From NCBI GenBank assembly GCA_003833135.1, contig QZLH01001231.1:7253-38180 (forward strand): a stretch of DNA of 30,928 nucleotides, in the 5' to 3' direction. This DNA comes from Oehlia diaphana. Lineage: Eukaryota > Glomeromycota > Glomeromycetes > Glomerales > Glomeraceae. Below are positions 11,181 through 20,820 of the stretch, piece by piece (position 1 is the first letter of the stretch; each line of letters starts with the position of its first letter). The notes below the pieces were generated by a model. The model was not told the origin of the DNA. It made no database searches and saw only the letters and a list, made by a program, of their open reading frames with translations. The translations under genes were made by a program, and so were the position numbers.

Positions 11181-11868
11181 ACTGGGAATGTGATAAAGGA
11201 TTTATTGTATAAAATATTCAGTCAAATAAACGTAAAGATAACATCAAAAATTTAAAGTTAAATTTAAACTAATTAATTTTAATTTATTTATCATATATTA
11301 TAATTAGCTCATATACGAACTAAAAGATCAAATACGACAAAATCTATTTCTGTAAAACATAAACAAAATAGGCAATTTGATAATAATAAGAAAAAAAGCA
11401 AAAAAAACTATTGTGATTGATTCTAATATTAAAGAAGATTGTGAAGACAGTGATTACAAAGAAGGTAATAAAGAGAATGAGTTGGCGTTAAAGCTCAAAG
11501 AACTTGAATACCAGAAAAAGATTTAGCATTAAAAGAACGTGAACTTGCTTTAAGGGAGTATGAAGCTAAAATTCATGTAATGGAATTGACTAATTGTGAA
11601 AAGGAGTGTCAATTAAATTTGGCTGATTAAGCAATATTAATTAATCAAAAATTTTAATAAAAAAATACAATATCCAAAGATAAATACTTTATATATAAAA
11701 AACTTTAGTTGTAATAAAAATACATGTATTATTTTAATATTAATTTTAGTAATATACTCATTTCAATTGCTAATATAATTTATCACCTGACTACTAATTG
11801 GTATTTAGGATTTTTTCCACCAGTTATAAACTGATGGACCAATTAGTATATCTAGGATAATAAAAAAA

Positions 11869-11951
11869 TTATTTACTAATCTAGTTTAGCATATAAATGA
11901 GTTATCATTCTTTGGATTATAACCCATTTATATACTACTAGATTAGTAAAT
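11869..11951. repeat. Imperfect hairpin, about 35-bp arms
   Basis: TTATTTACTAATCTAG at the left pairs with CTAGATTAGTAAATAA at the right, and the pairing continues inward through ATATAAATGAGTTAT and ATAACCCATTTATAT, leaving a loop of about 11 nt. Another inverted pair around ACTAATTGG lies just upstream (11788-11850). Probably the remains of a palindromic MITE. Confidence 0.6.
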
Positions 11952-12481
11952 AACAATATATAATTTCAAAGTATACTCAATTGCTATTTTAATCATAGTA
12001 TACCATATTTATTTCAGTTATTTGGTTAACCTGATACCACTCCTTTCTGTCTTACCTAAAATATAATTATTTTATTAAACATCATACAAGAGAGTATTAC
12101 ATGTAATGATGCAATGTAAAGTCATATGTTAATGCTCATCCAGAAATAAATTTTTATCTCATTCCAGACTTTAAACGTAGCATATTTTTTACCTGAGCTA
12201 ATATTCCTCATCATGAAGTTTAACCAAATGGGAGTTTTGTATTTATCAAATGGCAGTATTTGATAAGTATTAAAAATTTGCATTTATTAAGTAATAAAAA
12301 AATAAAATACTTAAATATTACAATATTTTATTATTTATTAATTATTTAATTTTTTGAGCATTTTTTTAATACTTTAATTTAACATTTATAGATACTTTTT
12401 CAACATATCTTGTATTCAATAAATACTATTTATAAATATTTAGTAAATGCTTTGATAAACATTATGATGCTATAAAGTGCT

Positions 12482-12658
12482 ATGTTTGAAATTAGCATAC
12501 CTTATACTTCAGCTTTCCCACCTCTACCTCATGATTTAAGTGAAATAAGGTTTGTGCAACAAAGCAGTTTAATTTTTCTTTCAGAAAAAAGAGTGTACTT
12601 TGGTATAATTTTTGTACATTTGTATAGTATTTTTAATTCAATTACATCACAAAGTTAA
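12482..12658 (+). other. Unrecognised 58-codon open frame
   Basis: Starts with ATG and reads MFEISIPYTSAFPPLPHDLS, ending at TAA 12656-12658. Its amino-acid mix is less skewed than chance frames in this AT-rich stretch. It lies between two repeat blocks and may be a fossil exon of a mobile element. No family recognised. Confidence 0.2.
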
Positions 12659-13049
12659 ACTAAGTATTTATCAACTATTTATTAAATGCTTTAAGAATAT
12701 TTAATTTAAGTGCTTATTAAACAAGTTTTAACACAACTTGTATTTGATAAGCGTTATTTTTTATTGCTAACAGATTAATAATATTATATATTAATTTTGC
12801 ATTAGAAATTAGTATAACTCAAATATTTAAATTAATTATATAATAAATAATAGTATATTACACTATTTTAATACTAATATTTTGATATTATTTTACTACT
12901 CAATTTTATTATTATATTTATTATACATATTGTTCTGTTATATTACATATGATACATCTTTTAAATTATGACTAATTAAATTTCTAACACTTTCAAAAAC
13001 CCTCCCTGCTATTTAAAATTACTAAAAAGATTTCTAATTCTTTAACGAA

Positions 13050-14270
13050 TTTTCATGCATCTGGAAACCAGGTTGTCTAATAAAAAAAAGAATGAAATTA
13101 AATTAGTTTACTAAAAGAAATACATTCAAAAAAATACTTTGGATTCTTCTTACCAAAATTCTACACTTCCAAAGACCTGGTCATCCGATCATCTAGAAAA
13201 AAAAAATAAAAATCAAAATGTTAGTAAGATATTTCATTAAAAGAAATAAATCAAAGAAAACTCCAATACTCGCCAAAATCTGTGTCCAATAAACTGGTTG
13301 TCTAAAAAAAAAGAAGAAATCCAACATGTTCAGACCTGAAGAGTACTTGTCAATATAATATTGATTTTACCAACAAAAAATCCTATGATCTTGATTTTCA
13401 TCAAGAATTTTTTTTTTAATCACGAATCTATTGTCTTATTAGCTTTAACCAAACTTTTTTTTAAACCTTTGTAGATATATCCGCTATATTTTCTACAATT
13501 TTCGTGCTTTTCATTATAACAAAATAATTTTATTTAAATAATGCATACTATTCAAATCTGAAGAGCAAGCCGTCTAAAAAAAAAGATAATAAAATGTTAA
13601 AGACAGTTTGTTAAATAAATAAATTAAAAAATCTCTTCTGATTTCTTACTGGAATCTAAGATCCATCTAAAAAAAGGAAAATAATGAAACATTAGTAAAC
13701 ATTTTGCTAAAATAAACAAAAAATAAATAAAATAAATTGAAGAAATTAACTTACAAATTCACGTCAAAAAAGTTTTGAAAAAGCTGATTAAAAAAAAGAA
13801 TAAGACGAAATATTAATAAACGTTTCATTAAAATAAATAAAAAAATAAAAGACAAAAATTACTTACCAAAAAGTCATGTCCAAAGAGCCAAAGAGCTGCC
13901 TAAAAAAAATAAAAAAAAATGAAATTATTAGGTTAACATTTTGTTATAATAAAGATGTTTAAAAAATAAAAAAACTAAAATATATACCGTAATTTACGTG
14001 TACAAAGACTTGAAGAAAAAGAAGCTATTTAAAAAGAGAAAGATAGATGAAACGTTAGTAAATGTTTCATTAAAGAATTATAAAAACAGCCCCCTCTTAC
14101 TAAATTCAAGTACTCAAATTCAAGCCATCAAAACTCTAGAAACCAGAAAGATCTGCCTAAAAAAGAAAAAAAAGTGAACTGTTAATAACAATTCGTCAAA
14201 GTAGTTAAATTAAAGAAAATAAAAAAAAATATACCAAAAACTTATGTATCAAAAGAAACTAAAAGACCAT
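13050..14270 (-). other. Tandem micro-exon-like array (main block)
   Basis: On the minus strand at least ten short blocks, each preceded by a poly-T tract ending in AG and nearly all followed by a GT donor, lie in a row. Blocks: 14270-14235, 14156-14101, 14024-13988, 13899-13867, 13783-13755, 13666-13650, 13574-13549, 13301-13274, 13192-13154, and one from 13076. Most gaps between them are 75-88 nt (78, 76, 88, 83, 88, 75, 81, 77). The 247-nt gap could hold another block ending at a donor at 13370. Several blocks share a core: TTTGGACATGACTTTTTG, TATTGGACACAGATTTTG, TTTTGATACATAAGTTTTTG, TTTGGAAGTGTAGAATTTTG. This looks like repeated duplication of an exon-plus-intron unit. In the best common frame some blocks contain stops, so the array may be decayed or non-coding. 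The block 13301-13274 has GC instead of GT as donor. Transcription is not shown. Confidence 0.5.
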
Positions 14271-14737
14271 CTAAAAAAAGAGAAAAATGAAACTGAATTT
14301 TCACACGTCTAAATCATATGCGCCAATTTCTGGAATTTGGCTTTTCATCAAGAAAACCAACTTTATCGTGTAAGTACAAATCACCAGGTGCATAAAAATA
14401 ATAGATCAATGTCAGCTGATGTGAATAAAATTGATCGTCATATGATTTTTTATTTCTTTTAATATAACATCAATAAAATTTAAAAAATCTGAATAAAATT
14501 AATGTGATAAAATTTTAAATACTCCACGTACATATATGCTAGACAGATAAATTTATATTCATTTGAAAGAGGAAATAAAGGCCTATCTAATGAATCTAAA
14601 ATCACATGAATTGAATTACTGGTTGTCGAGTAAATGCGCTCAGTATAATTATTTTAATTTTTAACTTTAATCGTTAATATCTCCACATCTAGTGATTTAA
14701 TCTGAATGATCTTTAATTACTAAGATAGAGTACATTC
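14271..14737. other. Region 5' of the micro-exon array
   Basis: On the minus strand an open stretch (14469-14314, 52 codons, no ATG) contains APGDLYLHDKVGFLDEKPNS, which looks more protein-like than its surroundings. It lies directly upstream of the first micro-exon-like block and might be a remnant upstream exon, but no convincing donor was found in the right phase. Confidence 0.25.
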
Positions 14738-15532
14738 TAAAGTTCCGAACAGGTCAGCCAAATTCAGGTAACCTGACCTGACCTGACCTGAAATTCAGGT
14801 CAGGTATGAGATTTTTGAAAAAATTCAGGTCAGGTATGAAGATTGACCTGATCTGATTGACCTGTTGACCTGAAACCATTGATTCTACTATATAATAAAA
14901 GTGAGTTGCAGTATTGCGATTCACTTTTTTATATTGATTTTATATAATAAAGTGAGTTGTGATATTGCGATTCAATATTTTTATATAAAAAAGTAAATTG
15001 CGATATCGCGATTCACTTTTTTATATTAATTCTATATAAAAAAAGTGAATTGCAGTATTGGGATTCACTTTTTTATATAAAAATATTGAATCGCAATATT
15101 TCAAGAAAAAATGTTGCGAAAACGTTTTTTTCATAATATTATATTAAAAAAATGTTTCGTAACGTTTTTTTGATATTTCAATAATAATGTTGCGAAAACA
15201 ATAGTTTCATAATGTTATATTAAAAAAAACATTTTGCAATATTTTTTTTTAATATTTTAATAAAAAAACGTTGCAAAAACGTTTTTTTTTATAATATTAT
15301 ATTAAAAAAAAATATTGCAAAAACATTTTTTTTTATAATATTATATTAAAAAAAAAGTTTTATACCATTTTTTTTTAATACTTTAATAAAAATAGTCCTG
15401 AAATTTTTTAGGTTTCAGGTCAGATCAGGTCAAACAGACAACCTGATATAACCTGACCTGACCTGACCTGAAAAAAATTTCAGGTCAGGTTTATCAATTA
15501 ACCTGACCTGACCTGACCCATTCAGAACTCTA
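14738..15532. mobile_element. Non-autonomous hAT-like element with CAGGTC arrays
   Basis: The ends read TAAAGTTCCGAACAGGTCAG and, in complement, TAGAGTTCTGAATGGGTCAG. They are flanked by a perfect 8-bp duplication GTACATTC (14730-14737 and 15533-15540). Just inside each end are inverted arrays of ACCTG/CAGGT (14754-14875 and 15405-15525). The interior is a series of imperfect palindromes of the type AGTGAATTGCAGTATTG...CAATATTGCGATTCACT, then AAAACGTTTTTTT-rich repeats. No coding capacity. The 8-bp duplication and TAGAG-type ends suggest mobilisation by a hAT transposase, though not that of the 8499 element, whose ends differ. Confidence 0.8.
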
Positions 15533-15540
15533 GTACATTC

Positions 15541-15957
15541 CCACCTTTTGAATGAATATAAAATTATTTGATTAGCACATATGGATGCTGAGATATTAAT
15601 GAACATGTAAATTGCATAAAATCTGATATAAATAAATTTTTAAAGTTACATTTCTTACCAAAAAATTATTTTCACAAGAGATCTTGAATAATTGTTGCCT
15701 TATTTAATGATAATTATTCATTATTTAAGGTTTTAATTGAATAAAACTATTAAATAAATATCAAAAAATAGAAGACAATTAGTATAAAATTAGTTCAATA
15801 AAAAATAAAAAAAAAACTTTCAAAAATCCTATATCATAGTTTATATTTTAATTTAATATATATTTTACAGAAAAAAAGAGAGGAACTAAAGTTAAAAACA
15901 TAAAAAATAATTTTTCTTATAAATAAAAAATATTTATTTATTTTTTCTTTTACTTAC
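15541..15957. other. AT-rich stretch with possible further micro-exon
   Basis: No ORF. On the minus strand a GTAAGTAA donor sits exactly at the edge of the assembly gap (from 15957). A TTTAG acceptor ends at 15886, giving a 72-nt intron. A 17-nt block (15885-15869) followed by GTAAAATA then comes. This fits the rhythm of the array at 13050-14270. Confidence 0.3.
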
Positions 15958-16734
15958 NNNNNNNNNNNNNNNNNNNNNNNNNNNNNNNNNNNNNNNNNNN
16001 NNNNNNNNNNNNNNNNNNNNNNNNNNNNNNNNNNNNNNNNNNNNNNNNNNNNNNNNNNNNNNNNNNNNNNNNNNNNNNNNNNNNNNNNNNNNNNNNNNNN
16101 NNNNNNNNNNNNNNNNNNNNNNNNNNNNNNNNNNNNNNNNNNNNNNNNNNNNNNNNNNNNNNNNNNNNNNNNNNNNNNNNNNNNNNNNNNNNNNNNNNNN
16201 NNNNNNNNNNNNNNNNNNNNNNNNNNNNNNNNNNNNNNNNNNNNNNNNNNNNNNNNNNNNNNNNNNNNNNNNNNNNNNNNNNNNNNNNNNNNNNNNNNNN
16301 NNNNNNNNNNNNNNNNNNNNNNNNNNNNNNNNNNNNNNNNNNNNNNNNNNNNNNNNNNNNNNNNNNNNNNNNNNNNNNNNNNNNNNNNNNNNNNNNNNNN
16401 NNNNNNNNNNNNNNNNNNNNNNNNNNNNNNNNNNNNNNNNNNNNNNNNNNNNNNNNNNNNNNNNNNNNNNNNNNNNNNNNNNNNNNNNNNNNNNNNNNNN
16501 NNNNNNNNNNNNNNNNNNNNNNNNNNNNNNNNNNNNNNNNNNNNNNNNNNNNNNNNNNNNNNNNNNNNNNNNNNNNNNNNNNNNNNNNNNNNNNNNNNNN
16601 NNNNNNNNNNNNNNNNNNNNNNNNNNNNNNNNNNNNNNNNNNNNNNNNNNNNNNNNNNNNNNNNNNNNNNNNNNNNNNNNNNNNNNNNNNNNNNNNNNNN
16701 NNNNNNNNNNNNNNNNNNNNNNNNNNNNNNNNNN
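15958..16734. other. Assembly gap of 777 N
   Basis: Unknown bases. The open frame that spans it is an artefact of N translation. Tandem repeats on its right edge and micro-exon-like blocks on both sides suggest the gap hides more repetitive sequence. Confidence 0.98.
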
Positions 16735-16767
16735 GTGATTGAAAAGTGATTGAAAAGTGATTGAAAA
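16735..16767. repeat. 11-bp tandem repeat at gap edge
   Basis: GTGATTGAAAA occurs three times in a row directly after the gap. A longer run of the same unit inside the gap would explain why the assembly broke here. Confidence 0.8.
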
Positions 16768-16976
16768 AAGAAGCAGTAATTATCATTGTTTTTGAATATA
16801 ATTTAAAAATTTTTTTTTTATTTTCTGATAAATTCAGATCATCTGAACATGTAACACATATTTAATTTAAGTTTGTGGAACACAATTCTTATTAAATGAA
16901 TAAATTTTTATAAAAATCTTAATTTTGGTTAATTTCACAGATCGGCAGATATGTATAAGAAAAAAGAATAAAACTG

Positions 16977-17089
16977 TCTAAAAAAAATTAAGAAAATGAG
17001 CCATTAGAAACTAGCTCGCTAAAATAAATATAATTGAAAAAAAAATAGTTTACCAGAAATGTTGTGTCCAGGGAGACTGAAATAATCGT
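16977..17089 (-). other. Two further micro-exon-like blocks
   Basis: A 36-nt block at 17089-17054 is preceded by TTTTCTAG and followed by GTAAAC. Its 3' part, CCTGGACACAACATTTCTG, matches the core of the blocks at 13-14 kb. A 76-nt intron (17053-16978) ends in TTTTTTTTAG, and the next block starts ACAGTTTTATTC at 16977; its donor is not clear. Same strand, same spacing and same sequence core as the main array, about 2.8 kb upstream of it. Confidence 0.4.
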
Positions 17090-17143
17090 CTAGAAAAGAA
17101 TTTTTGGATTTTTTTGTAGGTGATTTTAACTTTTTTTTTAAAT

Positions 17144-17340
17144 AGAAGAGGGAAAGGATGAAAAAAAGGAAAGAACGAACTCAAAAAAGAAAAAGAATAA
17201 AGGAAATGAAAATGGAAAGGATAAAAGAAAAGAACAAAAAAATGAGAAGGAAAATGGGAAAAGGAAATGTAATGTAAATGGATAGATAAGCTTATAAGAA
17301 ATTTGGTAAAAGAAAAATGAAAAAGGTGAAACTTCGTTGA
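17144..17340. repeat. Purine-rich tract
   Basis: About 200 bases of almost only A and G on the plus strand (GGAAAGGATGAAAAAAAGGA-like). The minus-strand 102-codon frame across it (Phe/Ser/His/Leu-rich) is a by-product of this composition and is not annotated as a gene. Confidence 0.7.
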
Positions 17341-17404
17341 GTAAAAAAAAATTATCAATTTGATAATTTATATCACGTGATACTCATAAGTTATAACACT
17401 AATT

Positions 17405-18105
17405 TAACAAAGTAACCAGATCAACTGGCCAACCTAACCTGAAACTTTTTTTCAGGTCGAATCAGGTCAGTACTAAACTGCACTAACCTGATCTGACCTG
17501 TTTGACCTGAATAGGTCAGGTCAGTTGGTTAACCTGATTTTTTCAGGATGGATAATAAAAGTGAAAAACGCTGATTGGCTTTTTTTCATAAAAAATAATG
17601 AAAAAATGCCACAAACTGGCATTTTTCATAAATAAAAAGTGAAAAAAATGCATTTTTAATAAATAAAGTTAAAAAATGCTGGAATGGCATTTTTTTTTCA
17701 AAAAAATAATGAAAATGCCATAAGTCAGCATTTTTCATAAATAAAAGTGAAAAAATGCCAGAATGGCATTTTTTTTATAAATAAATATGAAAAAAATGCC
17801 ATAAGTCAGCATTTTTCATAAATAAAAGTGAAAAAATGCCAGAATGGCATTTTTTTATAAATAAATATGAAAAAATGCCATAAACTGGCATTTTTTGTAA
17901 ATAAAAGTGAAAAAACGCTGGAATAACTGGCATTTTTCATAAATAAAAAGTGAAAAACTACGTTTTTTTATTTTCAGATTAACAGGTTAACCAGATCAGG
18001 TTGAAGCTTTAACCTGACCTGGTACTAGGTCATGGATTTGATGATTATTTCAAGTCAACCTAATCAGGTCACCTGAAATCGCTTGATCTGTTCTGGCTGT
18101 TCAGA
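17405..18105. mobile_element. Second CAGGTC-array element with palindromic minisatellite
   Basis: Same design as 14738-15532: subterminal inverted arrays of CAGGT/ACCTG (17430-17545 and 17975-18090) around an interior of repeated palindromes. Here the interior is different: from 17560 to 17960 units of about 60 bp such as AAAAATGCCAGAATGGCATTTT recur about six times. The right end reads CTGTTCAGAGCACTA; no matching left terminal repeat or duplication was found, so the left end may be lost. Confidence 0.6.
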
Positions 18106-18487
18106 GCACTATATTATTATACTAAAGGTACTTATGAAAAGCCTCTAAGGCTTAATATAAAAAATAAATGCTTATATTTTATACCTTTTTAATGATAAAT
18201 TCAAATGCTTAATTGGTATTTTTTTTCATAGCAATTAATGAGTATTAATCTAAAATATTTTTTAAGTATTTTGTTAAAGCAGCAATTATAAAGTATTTAA
18301 TGATAAATATTTAATTTGTAATCTATTATAATGATAACTAAATACTAATTTTAAATACAAATAGGTATTCATAAAACACTAAGTATTTAGTAAATACAAA
18401 ATTTAAGCATTTATTAAATAATTTGTGTTTGATGAATATATGTCTAACATTTGATAAACTTCAAAATGTTAGTAATCTGAAAAAAAA
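18106..18487. other. AT-rich dispersed-repeat remnants
   Basis: Variants of AAGTATTTAGTAAATAC and TTTGATGAATAT occur in both orientations, related to those at 12230-12790. No gene. Confidence 0.4.
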
Positions 18488-19090
18488 GTTCATCTGAGAT
18501 GAAAAGTTTACAAAAAAAATAAATATTAGAAATTTTGATTTAAAAAATGACATTTTTACAGTTATTTTCACAAGACATTCATTTTTTTGTTGGACTAAAA
18601 TAATGTAATTAAAGTTATTGAAACTAGAAATTCCAAAAAAAAAGAAGTCACCTGAAATGGACTTAAGGTTGCTTGTTTAAACCTTTTCAAAATCCTACGA
18701 TTAGTTTTGTTAAAATTTTACTATAGATTTATTATAGTTTCGGCAGAGTTTTGGCAGTTTTGGCATTTATAATAAGTTTTGGCAGTTTCGCCTTTCTCCA
18801 GAGTTTTGCCAGTTTTTTGATATAACTTTAATATAGTTTCAGCAGAATTTCGCTTTTTGGCAAAACGCCATCTTGCCTAAACCCCTAGGTTTCGGCAAGC
18901 AACCTTAAATGGATTATTCACAAAAAAGAAATAAATATTAGAAATTTTGATTTAAAAAATGGCATTTTTACAGTTATTTTCATAAGACATTTATTTTTTT
19001 TGTTGAATAAAAATAAAATCAAAATCACCTTTATGTAATTAAAGTTCTTGAAATTAGCAATTCTGAAAAAGAAGAAGTTCATCTGAAATG
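18488..19090. repeat. Tandem duplication (about 170-bp unit) split by a MITE
   Basis: Unit 1 (18488-18661) and unit 2 (18907-19090) share AAATATTAGAAATTTTGATT, ACAGTTATTTTCA, and the GAAGT(T)CA(C/T)CTGAAATG end. The MITE at 18662-18906 sits between them with AAATGGA on both sides, so it inserted after the duplication, at or near the junction. Confidence 0.65.
18662..18906. mobile_element. 245-bp MITE family, copy 2
   Basis: Ends AAGGTTGCTTGTTTAAACC and GGTTTCGGCAAGCAACCTT. It is flanked by the 7-base direct repeat AAATGGA (18655-18661 and 18907-18913). End-to-end match to 2385-2626. The exact first and last base are uncertain by two or three positions because TTAA flanks the repeat. Confidence 0.8.
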
Positions 19091-19710
19091 CATAATTTAT
19101 TATAATATAAAAATCAAAAATTTAATATAAAATAAGAAATTGACAATTTTTAGGAGAAATCATATAAAAAATTTATAGAATCAATAGAAGTATAAAAAAG
19201 CCAGCAGGTAAATAATATTAAGACTAAGCAAAACAAAAGTGAATACAAAAACATTATAGAATTCAATAATTTTTAATTATCTTTATTTTGATCAATAACA
19301 TTTTACTATTATATTTATCAGGCAAAATTCTTTTAACATTTCTTGTAATCTTATATTCATCATTTTTATCATTTTTTTATTTGATTTTAGGGTTCAGTAT
19401 AAGGTCTTAATTCTTAATTATTTATAGTAAATAGGTGATTTTTTTTTTTAGATATACAATTAATTGTTATTATTACATCAGGATAATGATTACAGGTACT
19501 TGATTAATGTCATATATATTCATATCTTCTATACTGACAATAATATTAAAATTTACATTTATTTATAAATTCAGTCAATCAAAATAAGTCAATTAAAATC
19601 AAAAAAAATAAAAAAATTAATATCTTATTTATTAATCTTTTATATATTGAGTTTAACCAAAAAATCATTAATACTACTTAGTGACATAATTCATAGTTAA
19701 TAAAAAATAA
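19091..19710. other. AT-rich intergenic region before the telomeric array
   Basis: No open frames, repeats of note or RNA genes seen. It is the last ordinary AT-rich DNA before the composition shifts at the first TTAGGG tract. Confidence 0.5.
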
Positions 19711-19723
19711 ATTAGGGTTAGGG

Positions 19724-19764
<41 letters not shown>

Positions 19765-19814
19765 GGTTAGGGTTAGGGTTAGGGTTAGGGTTAGGGTTAG
19801 GGTTAGGGTTAGGG
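19711..19814 (+). repeat. Interstitial telomeric tract (TTAGGG)n
   Basis: About 17 near-perfect TTAGGG units, with one GTTTAGGG variant near 19740. The G-rich strand reads left to right, so the corresponding chromosome end would lie to the right. Confidence 0.97.
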
Positions 19815-20820
19815 TTTATATTAGTATTAGGTGATTTGTAAAATTTACTGAATGTAAAAATGCAAAAAATAAACAGAATTTGAACAAGCGACGTCGTTCG
19901 GCCAACTTCTGTGAACTACTGGACGTCCAAGTTCTCGTTCTTCCTTTTATAATTGCGACAAATCTATGTAGCTTATAATTTTGAATCTTTTCCAAATAAA
20001 ACCCAAAGTCCTTACATGTGGACTTTATTGCCAAGCACAAAAAATCGTATGATTTCTAAATGTGGCACGCCTTTCATTGTATGAATGAAAATACATGCAA
20101 AAGTTAATTTAACTTTCCGAAATATTATGAAACGCAAAGCCGAGCCTAGACCTATCAAAGGAACTAAACGCCGAACATTACGCCAAGGAAAATTCTAATG
20201 GAAACTATTAACTTAACTTGGAAGTATTAAAAATACTTTGAAACTTTAACCCCTTAAACTTTTATAGTAGAATGAAACTTGGCGTCGCTTGTGGCATGAC
20301 ACGCGGTTTCACTTAATTAATGTAATTAATACTAAAAAGTGAAAATGGATGGATCGACCGGAAGCGCGGCAAATCCAATTTATAACGGCTAAATATTTAT
20401 CCGAAACCGGTGTAATATTTATCCGAAATCACGTGAGCTGCGGCGAAGCCGCAGTTTAGCTGCGTCGAAACTGCGCCATGCAGATCGTTTGCGTCAACAT
20501 CAACTGACTGTCCTACCCCGGGTGGGAAAAGGTCATTTGACAATTGTCACGTGATTTGAGTAACCTAACGTAAAACAGCCAGCCACGTGCAAAAAGTCAC
20601 GTGACTGGCCTTTTACGTAACACAACCCCATACTGCGCCACAATTTTTTCGGGCCGGTTAGGGTTAGCATTTACTGCGCCCTCGGCCAAATTTTTATCCC
20701 TATGCTTGATCACGTGATCGCGCGGATAAACTTTTGATTGGCTAAACTTAGGGTTAGAGCACGTGACAGAGCGGAAAAACGTCTGATTGGTCCACCCACT
20801 TAGGGTTAAAACCTACGCGC
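19815..20820 (-). repeat. 1-kb telomere-linked unit, copy A
   Basis: About 1005 bp starting GTTTATATTAGTATTAGG and ending CCTACGCGCTTAGGG. It recurs at 24181 (B), 25194 (C) and 29401 (D), always head to tail and joined by TTAGGG sequence. Short TTAGGGTT stubs also occur inside (near 20662, 20748, 20803). A and B are identical over roughly their first 300 bases. By position next to the reverse transcriptase it behaves like the terminal repeat (pLTR) of a Penelope-like element. A minus-strand open frame (20040-19816) runs through the first part but has no ATG. Confidence 0.85.
20430..20765. promoter_or_regulatory. Cluster of six CACGTG palindromes
   Basis: CACGTG starts at 20430, 20548, 20584, 20598, 20711 and 20760, inside copy A. 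CACGTG is the known binding site of bHLH factors such as Cbf1 and Pho4 in fungi, and Cbf1 sites occur in yeast subtelomeric X elements. The equivalent sites in copies B-D are partly changed to CATGTG or CACATG. Relative to the retroelement sense strand the cluster lies in the far upstream half of the unit, where a promoter might be expected. Binding is an inference. Confidence 0.4.

Larger units (their letters stand above)
8225..11630 (+). pseudogene. Small gene of unknown function split by a hAT insertion
   Basis: Left part: exon 8225-8281 (MDTNFVNKEDIIYEDELIE), a GT-AG intron 8282-8356 (75 nt, ending TATACAG), then an exon to 8482 containing SSESEEDTKIYITKH and VPVKYPPTSEI before TAG. If the GTATAC at 8480 is a donor instead, the transposon lies in an intron. 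Right of the transposon, after an AG near 11307, comes a basic block (HIRTKRSNTTKSISVKHKQ), then after a frame change an acidic and coiled-coil block (ENELALKLKELEYQKK). After another shift near 11515 comes ALKERELALREYEAK, ending at TAA 11628-11630. The heptad-like Leu/Glu/Lys pattern suggests a coiled coil. At least two frameshifts make it a likely pseudogene. That the two sides belong to one gene is an inference from order, strand and composition. Confidence 0.45.
11631..13049. other. AT-rich repeat-derived intergenic region
   Basis: No recognisable gene. Two blocks (12230-12500 and 12660-12790) contain scattered variants of AAGTATTTAATAAATGC and TTTGATAAGTATT, also found at 18170-18480, so they are remnants of one dispersed repeat family. 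Confidence 0.45.

Noticed and set aside
14314..14469. Minus-strand 52-codon frame as a first exon of the micro-exon array
   Set aside because: Protein-like composition, but no ATG and no donor in suitable phase; kept only as a remark.
14750..14880. CRISPR-like array from repeated CAGGTC
   Set aside because: The repeats are 5-6 bp, contiguous and inverted, without unique spacers, in a eukaryotic element.
15950..16786. 278-aa ORF across the gap
   Set aside because: Consists almost entirely of translated N.
17050..17358. 102-aa ORF on the minus strand
   Set aside because: Mostly Phe/Ser/His/Leu from a purine-rich tract, and its end reads through a micro-exon-like block.
19816..20040. 74-aa protein gene in unit A (and in units B and D)
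   Set aside because: The frame begins at TTG with a stop shortly upstream and no ATG, so it is described only as an open frame.
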